Part shown: positions 9,849 to 20,571 of the stretch, piece after piece
Numbering within the stretch: the first letter of the stretch is position 1
Layout of the letters: each line of letters opens with the position of its first letter
Source: Haematococcus lacustris
Taxonomy: Eukaryota > Chlorophyta > Chlorophyceae > Chlamydomonadales > Haematococcaceae
Length of the DNA stretch: 64,000 nt
Assembly (NCBI GenBank): GCA_030144725.1
Contig: JASKMD010000013.1
Span: 3,310,322-3,374,321 of the forward strand
Direction of reading: 5' to 3'
Translations under genes and position numbers: made by a program
Notes under the pieces: generated by a model
The model's database searches: none
What the model was told of the DNA's origin: nothing
Seen by the model: only the letters and a program-made list of their open reading frames with translations

Positions 9849-11477
9849 ATGACTTCAACTACCCAAAATGTCGCTTCGGCGAATAGGACCAATGGCGCCT
9901 CTGGCGTTCTTCCTCCAGCTGCAGCTGTTACAGCTACAGCGGAGACGCTTCCTGCACTCGGTGCAGTACAGGAGCCGGGCGAGATAACCGCTCCACTTCC
10001 CGCAGGAGGCTTGCAGGCTGGCGAAGGAGACGAGCTACTGGACGAGTTTGGCCTCGACCAATTCGACAGCACTTCGACTTCAGTCGACGAGCTCAACGCG
10101 CAAATTGCCACCCTCCAGGCGCAACTGGTCGCAGCGCAGGCCAACAACCAGCAAGCTGGTTCGCTGGTGAGTCCTCCTGCTGCTGCTAAGCGTGCTGCTG
10201 ATGCTGCTTTGCTGCCAGCTAGCCCTAGTCCAGCTAAGAGGCCAGTCGAAGTAGCGTCGCAGCTAGTCAGGCCTTTGGCTGCTGCTCTGCGCGCACTCCA
10301 ACACTTGACTGCTGCAATGCACCAGCCTGTTGCGCAGAAAGATGTTGCCTCGGGTTCACCCGGCACTTCGAACCCTCGCACACTTGCTGCTGTCCGGGAC
10401 AAGTATGCTGGGGTTAATCCCGCTGCTGCACCCCTGCCTGCCAATGCCACTGTTGTTGCTGGTCATGATTCCAACTCACGTCGCGGGTTGCCCGTGACTG
10501 AGCGGTGGACTGATGCCAGTTCGACCTCCGGTCGCCGTGCTCTGTCATTCCTGGAAGACCTTGAAGCACACTGTGTTGCACATGGCCTGGACCCTGCTCT
10601 TGCTCTGCCCTCTTTCCTGTCAGGCAAGGCCAGGGATGTCTGGTTCCAGTCTGTTAGGGACTCATATGCCCTGACCTACTCTGGCTACCCCACATGGCAC
10701 TACCTGTCTAAGCAGTTCCTTGAGTTTGTAGGGGAGGACCTGACCACTGATGCTGATGCAGCACGTGCTAAGCTCCTTGACTCCACTCACCTGCGTATGA
10801 CTAATGGTGTTGCCCTGTCAGCATACATTACTGACTTTAGGAACACCCTCACCTTGGCTGGCAAGGACTGCATGACAGACTCCATGCTTGTGAATGTCTT
10901 CCAGCGTGGCCTGTCAGCAGATCTGCGTGGTCCTGTTGCCAAGGATCTGCGTGCCCTTGTGGCCCCCACTTTGGATGAAGCCATTAAGGCTGCCATTACC
11001 AACCACAAGGCCCTTGTGGCTGCTGCTGGCTCTGGTGTGCATCCTGCCTCAAGGCGCCCGGTTGCTGCTGTGCACCAGGTGGCCCAAGTGCAACGTGGGC
11101 TGCAGAACCTGGCCAGGTTCCCTGGTCCACCTCCTGGGCGTCCTGCTGCTCCCTCAGCTGACAGTGAGGGTCCCCCTCCTGCCAGTGGCTACTGCTACCA
11201 CTGTGGATTGTCATCCCACTGGACTAAGCACTGCAAGAGGAAGGCCTCTGGCATGAGCAAGGAAGTGGCCATGAAGGATGCTGGTACCTGGGAGCTGATG
11301 CAGGACCTGAAGAAGGGTGGCTCTGCCCCCTACAAGGCTGCCAAGCGTGACCGCAGCCCTGACCGTGGTGGTGACCCTAGTGGTCCCTCCAGGCAGTACC
11401 AGGGTAGACGCCCTCAGACTGCCAGAATGGAGGCCAATGGCATGGTGAAGCATTTCCAGAAGTTTCAGCGCAAATAG
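9849..11477 (+). CDS. gag: Ty3/gypsy B Gag
   Basis: Structural protein forming the particle that packages element RNA. Starts at the first ATG after the primer-binding site and runs 542 codons uninterrupted. N-terminal ~170 residues are Ala/Pro-rich with a short coiled-coil-like stretch (DELNAQIATLQAQL); then a capsid-like region (ERWTD...FLEDLEAHC...W.YLSKQFLEF), and near residue 455 a canonical CCHC knuckle (C-YH-C-GLSS-H-WTKH-C) with a basic tail. It ends at amber TAG (11475-11477), and the same frame continues open into protease, so Pol could be made by readthrough. It is the complete homologue of the broken Gag at 1628-2586. Confidence 0.9.
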   Translation: MTSTTQNVASANRTNGASGVLPPAAAVTATAETLPALGAVQEPGEITAPLPAGGLQAGEGDELLDEFGLDQFDSTSTSVDELNAQIATLQAQLVAAQANNQQAGSLVSPPAAAKRAADAALLPASPSPAKRPVEVASQLVRPLAAALRALQHLTAAMHQPVAQKDVASGSPGTSNPRTLAAVRDKYAGVNPAAAPLPANATVVAGHDSNSRRGLPVTERWTDASSTSGRRALSFLEDLEAHCVAHGLDPALALPSFLSGKARDVWFQSVRDSYALTYSGYPTWHYLSKQFLEFVGEDLTTDADAARAKLLDSTHLRMTNGVALSAYITDFRNTLTLAGKDCMTDSMLVNVFQRGLSADLRGPVAKDLRALVAPTLDEAIKAAITNHKALVAAAGSGVHPASRRPVAAVHQVAQVQRGLQNLARFPGPPPGRPAAPSADSEGPPPASGYCYHCGLSSHWTKHCKRKASGMSKEVAMKDAGTWELMQDLKKGGSAPYKAAKRDRSPDRGGDPSGPSRQYQGRRPQTARMEANGMVKHFQKFQRK

Positions 11478-14101
11478 GAGTTTGCTCAGCCAGTAAACCA
11501 AAACTGTGCTGAGTACTCTGAGGCTTGCTTTGTGTGTGAACCTGCTCATGTGCTGACTGCTGCACATGCTGATGGGGAATCCCTGCATTTTGCCTTTGCT
11601 GGTCACCTGAATGAGCACCCTGTCCGTGTCCTGTGTGACACTGGTGCTACCCACAGCTTCGTCAGTGCATCATTTGTTGCTGCACATGCTGTACCTGTCC
11701 ACATGTTGAAGCACATGCAAGAGTGGCATGCTGCTAACAACACTGTGTTGAGCTGTTCCCAGTTTGTTAAGGCTGATCTGAGCCTGCCAGGTGTTACTGT
11801 ACCCTGCCAACTCAATGTCATGCCTTCTCTCCTGCCAGACTTTGATGTGCTGCTGGGGAATGACTGGTTGAATGAGCATGAGGCCGTGATGTCATACCAG
11901 GACAAGACTCTGCCTGGCATGTGACAAGAGTGAGCCAGTAGTGCTGCCATGTCCTTCTGCTGATAAGTCTGAGTCAGGGCAGTCTGCTGTAAGCAACCCT
12001 GCTTCTTTCCTGGTCAATGCTCTACGTGCAAAACCCCCTCTGGCTTCTGCAAAAGTTGCTGCCAGGTGGTTACGAAAAGGAGGCACAGGTGTCCTGGCCC
12101 TGATCACTGTGGACAATTCAAGTACCCCTGATCCAGCTCCAGCTGAACCTGACCTACCTCCAGGTGTGTCCCAGGCGCTCAATGCTTTGCTGGATGAGTA
12201 TGCTGATGTGTTTGCACCCATCACATCTCTGCCACCTGAGCGTCCTGTGGGCCATGCCATCCCCCTTGTGCCTGATGCACGCCCCTCTGTGGTATCTCAA
12301 TACCGCATGAGTCAGGATGAGCATGCTGAGCTGAAGAAGCAGGTGCAGGACCTACTTGCCAAGGGCATGATAGAACCAAGCTCCAGTCCTTTTGCTGCTC
12401 CTATCCTGTTTGTCAAGAAGAAGTCTGGTGAGTTACGCATGTGCCTTGATTACCGTTAGCTCAACAAGATCACCATCAGGGATCAGTATCCACTGCCCAG
12501 GATTGATGACTTGTTTGATAAGCTGTCAGGCTGCACTGTGTTTTCTTCCCTAGACCTTAAAGCAGGTTACAACCAGATCAGGATCACCCCTGAAGATGTG
12601 CCCAAGACGGCCTTCAGGACCCCTGACGGCCACTACCAGTTCAAGGTACTGTCATTTGGGCTCTGCAATGCACCTGCTACATTCCAGCGTGTCATGAATG
12701 ATGCCTTTGCACCAGTCCTGAACCAGTGTGCCCTGGTGTACCCGGATGACATCTTGGTCATGTCCAAATCTGTGGACGAGCATTTGCAGCATCTCAGAAA
12801 GGTCTTTGACCTCCTGAGGCTCAACAAGCTCTTTGCCAAGCAGTCCAAATGTGAATTCATGCGTACCACGCTGAAATTCCTTGGCCATGTCATCTTTGCT
12901 GGTGCTATTGCTGTGGACCCTGAGAAAATCAAGAGCAATTCCTCCTGGCCTGTGCCTCAATCCCTGCAACAGCTCCAGTCATTCCTAGGTGCTGCTAAAT
13001 TTGTGCGCAAATTTGTGCATAATTTCAGTGTCCTAGCTGCACCTCTCACAGATCTGTGTGGCAAAGCTGGTGACTCATTTCTGTGGCACAATTGGCCTGC
13101 TGATGAGCTGAAAGCCTTTGCTTCCCTCAAAGCTGCTGTTGCCCAGGTCCCCATGCTACGTCTACCTGATCACACCCAGCCCTTCCAGGTCTACTGTGAT
13201 GCCTCACTCCAAGGAGTAGGAGCAGTCCTGATGCAAGATGGCTACCCCCTTGCATACCTCAGCAAGAAGCTATCTTCTGCTGAGCGTAACTACACCACTG
13301 GTGAGCAAGAGCTTCTTGCCCTCATCACTGCATGCAAGGAGTGGAGGTGTTACCTTGAGGGTGTACCATTCACACTCTTCACCGATCATAAGCCTTTGAC
13401 TGCTCTGCCCACCCAGAAGGTGCTGTCTAGACGTCAGGCTAGGTGGATGGAGTTTCTGTCACGGTTTACATTTGACCTGCAGTACCTGCCAGGTGATGCT
13501 AATCCTGCTGACCCACTGTCCCGGATACCTGCTGGACCCCAGGACTGTGCCATGGTGTGTGTTGTTACCACCCGGCGGCAAGCTAAACAGTCTTTGGAGA
13601 GGGGGGAAGTGCGTGTGGCGCAGGCTCTGCCCCAGGTTCCACCTGTGGGTACTCCCTCAAATGCCCCCACTGCCGTTGATGCTTTGGCCCCCCGGCCCAC
13701 AGTGTCTGATAACCCTGTTGCTGCTCACCATAGTAGGCTCCCTGAGCTTGAGGCCCCATCTGCTGCTGACACCTCAGTGCACTATCCTGCAGCTCCTGCC
13801 CACCCATTGGAACTGGCTGATCACCTGGTCCATGGTTACCGGCTTGACCCTGCGTTTACTGCTGAAGCTGATCTGTCTGGCATGTACATGGACGACCATG
13901 GCCTGTGGCGGCGCACTGGCAAGGGCACAGTGATGGTTCCCAATGACCCTGAACTGCGTGAGTACATTCTGCATGAGATGCATGATGCTGCCTATGCTGG
14001 TCATGTGGGTATAACCAAAACCCTTGAGAGGCTGTCACGTGTGTTCTACTGGGACACCATGCGTGCTGATGTCAGGCACTATGTCACTACCTGTGATGCC
14101 T

Positions 14102-14121
14102 CACTCGTGCAAATTAAGGCC
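14102..14121 (+). repeat. Left terminal inverted repeat of transposon Y
   Basis: CACTCGTGCAAATTAAGGCC; pairs with the complement of 31816-31835 at 17 of 20 positions. The following ~290 bp match transposon X (1318-1607, inverted) but not Y's own right end. Confidence 0.9.
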
Positions 14122-14414
14122 TGGCTGGCTTGAAAAACCTGAGAGTTGAGGTCTGAGACTTGGTATGTGGGTTGCTGTGACCTAGGGGATGACAAGACTC
14201 TCTTGGGCCAAAGTTTAATTCTCACTCGGTGTCGAGTTGCTGGGCCAGGTGTGGGGCTGAGACCCTGATTTTGGCTAAGGGAGTTGGCACCGTGTGACCA
14301 AAGTGACTTTTCATGAAAAGTGAGTATGAGCGATTGTAAAGGGTGGTTACAGCTGTCCAACCTAGTAGGTGGCATGCAAAACGTCCCAGCCAGTGATGAG
14401 CTATGGCCCGTGTC

Positions 14415-16515
14415 ATAGGACCCTGCACCGGGTCCTTGCGTCACCATGGTCGTAGGACCCTGTACAGGGTCCTGTGTACCTGATGAGTGTAGATATATTA
14501 ATCATTCCTTGCATCCCTATGTCATAGAACACTGTTAGGATTCCTACATAGCTTTTGGTTGGTCCTGTTGACCCCGTTTGGATGCTTTTGACCATGTGTG
14601 CCAGGACCCTGTACAGGGTCCTACGATGAGTGTCTTTCCTCACAGGGTCCTGGCACCACACCACAGGGTTCTGGCTCACAGGGTCCTGGCACCTCACCAC
14701 AGGGTCCTGGCACCACAGGGTCCTGGTACCTCACCACAGGATCCTGCTGAACACCTACAGGGTCCTGGCACCTCACCACAGGGTTCTGGCACCACAGGGT
14801 CCTGGCACTACACCACAGGGTTCTGGCACCACAGGGTCCTGGCACCTCACCACAGGGTCCTGCTGAACACCTACAGGGTCCTGGCCCACAGGGTCCTGGC
14901 ACCTCACCACAGGGTCCTGGAACCACAGGGTCCTGGCACCTCACCACAGGGTCCTGGCACCTCACCACAGGGTCCTGGCCCACAGGGTCCTGGTACTACA
15001 CCACAGGGTCCTGATACCACAGGGTCCTGGTACCTCACCACAGGGTCCTGGCACACAGGGTCCTGGCACCACACCACAGGGTCCTGGCACCACAGGGTCC
15101 TGGCACCACACCACAGGGTCCTGGCACCTCACCACAGGGTCCTGGCCCACAGGGTCCTGGTACTACACCACAGGGTCCTGATACCACAGGGTCCTGGCAC
15201 CTCACCACAGGGTCCTGGCACCTCACCACAGGGTCCTGGCCCACAGGGTCCTGGCACCACACCACAGGGTCCTGGCACCACACCACAAAGTCATATGTCT
15301 CAGGGTTCTGTCGCACGGCTACAGGGTCCTACGACAGATGTCTACAGGGTCCTGTCGCACGCCTACAGGGTCCTACGACACACGTCTACAGGGTCCTGCC
15401 GCACGCCTACAGGGTCCTGCGACACAGGTCTACAGGGTTCTGCCGCACAGCTACAGGGTCCTGCGACACTCGTCTACAGGGTTCTGCCGCACGCCTACAG
15501 GGTCCTGCAACACACGTCTACAGGGTTCTGCCGCACGCCTACAGGGTCCTGCAACACACGTCTACATGGTTCTGCCGCACGCCTACAGGGTCCTGCGACA
15601 TGAGTCTACAGGGTTCTGCCGCACGCCTACAGGGTCCTGCGACGTTTGGCTACAGGGTTCTGCCGCACGCCTACAGGGTCCTGCTGCATTAGTTTACAGG
15701 GTTCTGCAGCACGCCTACAGGGTCCTGCGACCCACTTCTACAGGGTTCTGCAGCACGCCGACAGGGTCCTGCGACCCACTTCTACAGGGTTCTGCCGCAC
15801 GGCTACAGGGTCCTGCGACACTCGTCTACAGGGTTCTGCCGCACGCCTACAGGGTCCTGCAACACACGTCTACAGGGTTCTGCAGCACGCCTACAGGGTC
15901 CTGCGACGATTGGCTACAGGGTTCTGCCGCACGCCTACAGGGTCCTGCGACACATAACCACAGGGTTTTGCCGCACAGCTACAGGGTCCTGCGACGTTTG
16001 TCTACAGGGTTCTGCCGCACGCCTACAGGGTCCTGCTGCATTAGTCTACAGGGTTCTGCCGCACGCCTACAGGGTCCTGCTGCATTAGTTTACAGGGTTC
16101 TGCAGCACGCCTACAGGGTTCTATGACACACTTCTGCAGGGTTCTGCCGCACGCTTACAGGGTCCTGCGACATTTGCTTACAGGGTCTTGCCGCACGGCT
16201 ACAGGGTCCTGGCACCACAGGGTCCTGGCTTCTCACCACAGGGTCCTGCTGCACACCTACAGTGTCCTGGCTTCTCACCACAGGGTCCTGGCACCACAGG
16301 GACCTGGTCCCTCACCACAGGGTCCTGGCACCACAGGGTCCTGGTCCGTCACCACAGGGTCCTGGCACCACAGGGTCCTGGTCCCTCACCACAGGGTCCT
16401 GGCACCACAGGGTCCTGGCACCACACCACAGGGTCTTGCTGCACACCTACAGGGTCCTGGCTCCACACCGCAGAGTCTTGGTCCACAGGGTCCTGGCACC
16501 ACACCAGACCCTGTG
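14415..16515. repeat. Left subterminal repeat array of transposon Y
   Basis: Four blocks. First, palindromic GGACCCTGTACAGGGTCC units (14446-14625). Second, CAGGGTCCTGGCACCTCACCA-type units of ~21-22 bp (14640-15290). Third, 42-bp dimers alternating ACAGGGTCCTGCGACAC and ACAGGGTTCTGCCGCACGCC (15300-16195). Fourth, a return to CAGGGTCCTGGCACC units (16195-16515). The shared core is ACAGGGTYCTG. The long apparent ORFs here are repeat translation. Confidence 0.9.
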
Positions 16516-16560
16516 CTGTAGCTCAACACCAGCCCATGCTGTCCATGCATTGTCAATCGT

Positions 16561-19500
16561 TCAAATACGCTGATCAGGCCTGTATGGCTCTGAGATTCTG
16601 ACCCACTGGCCTGCCATGCCGCGCCTGTTCCAGTCTGCCATCTTGGGCCCAATGCCCTCATCCTGGATGGGCTGAAACAACCCATGGTACAAGTCCCCCA
16701 GCTCAGAGGTGTTCATGGTGGTGTTGTCAGCCACCGTGTCAGGCCGGCCAAAGCCATACAGCCTGGCGCAGCACGAGCCAGCCACCCCCACGTTGCCAGC
16801 ATGCACTGTGTTGCCCCGGAACAGCACCAGCTGCCCAGCCTTCACCAGGACCTCTGTGCCCAGTTGAAGTGGCAAGGTCAGGGCCAGGGCATCCATGTCC
16901 TTCACTTCCACCACTTGCTTCTGACCATCAGCTGTCCGCCGGCAATGGGCTGCAGCCAACCTGGACAGTTTGTGGCTGCCCAAGTAGGCAACCAGAGGGA
17001 AGTCCTGGAGAGCCAGCAGGAACACCAGGCCGTCATCCATCCCTGGGCCAACAGGGAGGAAGTCGGTGTGGGGAGCCTGGGCCTGAGCCAGCTGCTGGGC
17101 CAGTGTAGTCACCATGTTCCCATTCCTGTTCAGGCGACGCTGCCAGGTGGGGTCAGTGATGATGGTAGCTAGGGCGTTCAGGGGGCGGCCCAGCAGCTGC
17201 CTCAGCACCGGCTGCAGGAGAGTGAGGTACTGGGCCAACACCTCCTTGGCCTCATCCACCTGCAAACACACCCAGTGTGCTGTCTATTGTGCTTCACGCA
17301 GCCCTGACTCTAGGTAAGCTAGGAAATGCTTCTGCAGCAATGGCTATGACTACTGTTGTGGCTTGTGTCTTCTGCTGCTCACCCTAATTTATCTGTCTCT
17401 CACCTCCTTCTTCTTCTCTGCTGTCAGCGCGCTGTACACAGCCGTGTTATAGTTGTTTGACAACAGCTGTAGGGATGTGTCTAGGTCTCCACTGCTGTTC
17501 TTGTCCGACTTGGCCAACACCACCTGCACCCTCTGGCCAGTGCCATACTGTGTCTTGCTGTTGGCACTGACCGAGCTGAAGACCATGTGGTTATAGACCC
17601 TGGTGATCAAGATGCTGGCCGCAACCACCGCTGCCATATCTATGGCTAGCTGTGGCAGCTGAAAGATGGTCAGGCCATTAGCTAGAGCTGCTAGGCGACA
17701 TTGCTCAAGCTCATGAGGCTGGTAGACATCCCCTGTGTATGACAGCATGGTGGGCAGCTGATACACCATTCCCTGCGTGTAAGGTAGCAATGCACGACAT
17801 GCTCACAAGCATACCGTCACTAGTGGTACATATCAGCTAGTTATGCCTTTCGTACCTGTTTATCCTTGGGAAACCGCACTGCTCCTCCATGCAGCAGTGT
17901 GCCTCCGGTGCTTGACTGCAAACACAATCCACACATATCCTACTGAGCCACAGCTGGAGTCAGTGAAACCCTGCACTAGGTTAGTGAAGCAGTGCACAAC
18001 GTTGCTGAAACCCTGCACAAGGTCAACGAAACCTTGCACAAGGTTTAACCCTGTTGTAGGCTGTTTGTAGCTGATCAATTGCACTCCTGACTGGCCACTT
18101 CCAGTTAAGGCTGTGTTCGCCAACACGTGGAGCCTCCTTCTGCCCACCAGCTCATCCTACATTCAGTGTGGTCGTTTACAAGTTGGAAATGCTGTTATGC
18201 CTCTTTGGCAGCTTGGGTCTCACCTCCAATCTGTTCACTGTTTCCTGCACGTTGTCCACCTTGTGAATCAAAGACTGTATGAGGGCCTGCAATGGCAAAT
18301 GAAGCAATGGGGTATCTGAGCCACTGTCACACTGCATTATGATGCTGTCTTGCTCCTATGTGCTGTAATGTTGTGATCCTACCTGATCCTCGGCAGGCCT
18401 CGGCCTCTTGGATGATGAGAGACCAGCACCCTCCCCTCCAGGCTGCTGATGCTCCTCTTCAGTCACCTGTCGCTGGTCCTGCTGCTGCTGCTGGTGCTGC
18501 TGCCCACCTGCTGCTGTGCCTGTCGCCCAGGGGCTGGTGCCCACCTGTGCCCACTGCCTACTGCGTGTTTGTCGGTTGTGCTGCACTGGCGGATGGTGCT
18601 GATGCTGCCCTCCTGCTGCTGGTGTAGGCGACAGGGGAATGGAGGGGGCAAGGCAGAGTTGCCCACGTGCTGCTGGTGCACGCCGCAGGACAGGTGAGAA
18701 GGCAGTGCTTCGCAGCACACCTGCAGGCAGGGCAGTTCCTAGGCCTGTGGTGGGGGCCTTCAATCCACGTACACCCGCTGTTGGTGTGGCGGGGGGCTGT
18801 CGCACAACCGCTGCTGAGGCTGGCTGTTGGACAGTGGTTGGGGCTGGGTGCTGCTGCACACCTGCTGCTGGGGCTGGCTGAGGGGCAGGGGAGGGGGCAG
18901 GGGGCTGCTGCACACCTGCTGCTGGTGCTGGCTGTGGGGCAGGGGAGGGGGCAGGGGGCTGCTGCTCACCTGCTGCTGGGGTTGGCTGTGGGGCAGGGGT
19001 GGGGGCTGGAGATGGAAGGGGAGGGGTCTGCTGCACTCCTGCTGCTGGGGCTGGCTGTGGGGCAGGGGTGGGGGCTGGAGAGGGAAGGGGAGGGGTCTGC
19101 TGCACTCCTGCTGCTGGGGCTGGCTGTGGGGCAGGGGTGGGGGCTGGAGATGGGAGGGGAGGGGTCTGCTGCACACCTGCTGCTTGGGCTGGCTGTGGGG
19201 CAGGGGTGGGGGCAAGTGAGGGAAGGGTAGGGGGCTCTGTTCTCAACACAAATTCCGCCAAAGTAGCACACTCCTTTCTTCCCTGCACTTCACAGAGGTA
19301 CACATATTCTGTGTCTCCTTGACTCTTCATCTCCGCATCTGCACATGATAGTTAACAGAAACATGAATGCATGGATACCGTGACGGCCTGCTGGCAACTA
19401 GTCAGCCAACTAACTCATCACCTCGCTTGTATGTGTCCCACAAGCTAGCAAACGGCTTTAACCCCTCAGGGGGACTGGCTTCTTGTATGCCTTTGAAATG

Positions 19501-19943
19501 GTCGTTGAAGTAGGCGAAGTACTTGTTCCACTTGAGCAGTTTTGGGGAACCTGGTTGGGGGTACTTCTGTGCAACCAATTTCCAGGTCCTGTATTGCAAA
19601 CAAGGCACACACTTGGGCACGTCCTCATGAGCATTGGGGTGCATGGGCACTGACCTGTCCACTATCGCCTCTGTTTTACTCTGTGTGGCCATATCACAGG
19701 GCACAACAGTTTTGGCCACGCAAAATCCACAACACACATCACGCCAGGGGTCATTCATGCTGGCCAGCCCAGTCGCATCCTACATGCAAGTAGCCATCGT
19801 AGATGAGTGTAGTGCTACCGATGTGGCGTGTTAGGCTAGGTTTTGCTTTTTACCTGGTTGCGGGGGCCGCATCGCGCCAAGAAGTTAATCATGTCTTCGG
19901 CGACTTCTTCCAATGCCGCATTGCCTGCTGCTGCTGCTGCCAT
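16561..19943 (-). CDS. Transposon-borne protein with C-terminal 2OG/Fe(II) dioxygenase-like domain
   Basis: Seven exons read from 19943 down: 19943-19854, 19779-19422, 19338-18383, 18286-18224, 17915-17856, 17772-17404, 17259-16561. All junctions are GT-AG; the total is 2,595 bases, open throughout, 864 residues. Exon 2 has Cys pairs (CCGFC, CVPC). Exon 3 is Pro/Gln-rich with a ~23-residue repeat (PTPAPQPAPAAGVQQ). Exon 4 has a short heptad-like segment. The C-terminal ~230 residues look like a double-stranded beta-helix dioxygenase: HTD (H696, D698), distal His in NTVHAG (H785) and Arg in ARLYGFG (R798), the usual Fe and 2-oxoglutarate ligands. Inference: a TET/JBP-type DNA-base oxidase is possible; other 2OG oxygenases are not excluded. 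It reads opposite to the transposase and lies next to the left array. Confidence 0.72.
17950..18056. repeat. Degenerate internal copies of the ACCCTGC-N-GGT motif
   Basis: Four loosely spaced copies (AACCCTGCACTAGGTT, AGTGCACAACGTT, AACCCTGCACAAGGTC, AACCTTGCACAAGGTT) in the intron before exon 4 of the dioxygenase gene. They resemble the subterminal palindrome core. A similar trio lies at 20138-20205, and both may be internal binding sites. Confidence 0.45.
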
Positions 19944-20220
19944 TGTGCGTAGTCCTGATAGTTTGCGCGTGGCCGATATGGACTTTCAAACTCTAGTCTG
20001 ATGGCATGTGATCAATAATACTGCAAGCCACGGGCATGGTGATATGCACAGCTTGCCTTATCCCAGTGTTCAGTTTGTCGCGTGTTAGGCCTCGTTCAGG
20101 TATATGTGAACACCTTCTAGCGCACTTTACAGGGGTCACTGAAACCCTGCACACGGTCAGCTTAACCCTGCACTAGGTCATCAAAACCCTGTGCAAGGTT
20201 TGTCCATGAACCTCTAGCAT
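19944..20220 (-). promoter_or_regulatory. Upstream region of the dioxygenase-like gene
   Basis: Non-coding stretch between the first exon (ATG at 19943) and the MITE at 20221. It contains three motif copies at 20138-20205 (AACCCTGCACACGGTC, AACCCTGCACTAGGTC, AACCCTGTGCAAGGTT), close to the CCCTGCGCAGGG core of the subterminal arrays. This is where a promoter and element-encoded repressor sites would be expected; no TATA box is clear. Confidence 0.4.
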
Positions 20221-20565
20221 CACTCCTACAATTTAGTCCCTGCGTTTGTCCCTGCGTTCTACCGACCTTATCCGATCGGGCTGAAAATTTGATAGATGGC
20301 AGTTTTCAGAAAATAAAACATATTTTTCAAGAAAAATATTTGGAAAAACCCAAAAGCTGCTGCGCTGTGGCCCGCAACCTATCCCTGCACTTATCCCTGC
20401 ACCTACGTCCCAGGGCCGCAGCGCAGCCGCCTTTGATTTTTTCAGAATATTTTTTCTGAAAAACATGTTTTATTTTCTGAAAACTACCATCTATCAAAAT
20501 TTCAGCCCGATCGGACAAGGTCGGTAGAACGCAGGGACAAACGCAGGGACTAAATTGTAGGAGTG
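20221..20565. mobile_element. 345-bp CACTC-type foldback MITE inside transposon Y
   Basis: Termini CACTCCTACAATTTAGTCCC and, on the right, GGGACTAAATTGTAGGAGTG, with a long imperfect hairpin between. 2-bp duplication AT (20219-20220, 20566-20567). About 90 percent like 4028-4373 by eye. It lies six bases past the stop codon of the acidic-protein gene and may supply part of that gene's 3' UTR. Confidence 0.93.
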
Positions 20566-20571
20566 ATCTCA

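Noticed and set aside
11475..12459. Stop-codon reassignment to explain TAG and TGA inside pol B
   Set aside because: Gypsy C Pol, L1 ORF2, the Dualen ORF and the transposase are open and end at normal stops; a frameshift also accompanies the stops. Mutation is simpler.
14578..16601. Long ORFs of TGSWHHRVL/YRVLRHTSTGFC repeats, and the minus-strand ones at 30660-31743
   Set aside because: Subterminal DNA repeats; no start context, no conservation beyond the repeat.
18667..19230. Plus-strand Gly/Trp-rich ORFs
   Set aside because: Antisense shadow of the Pro/Gln-rich exon 3 of the dioxygenase-like gene.
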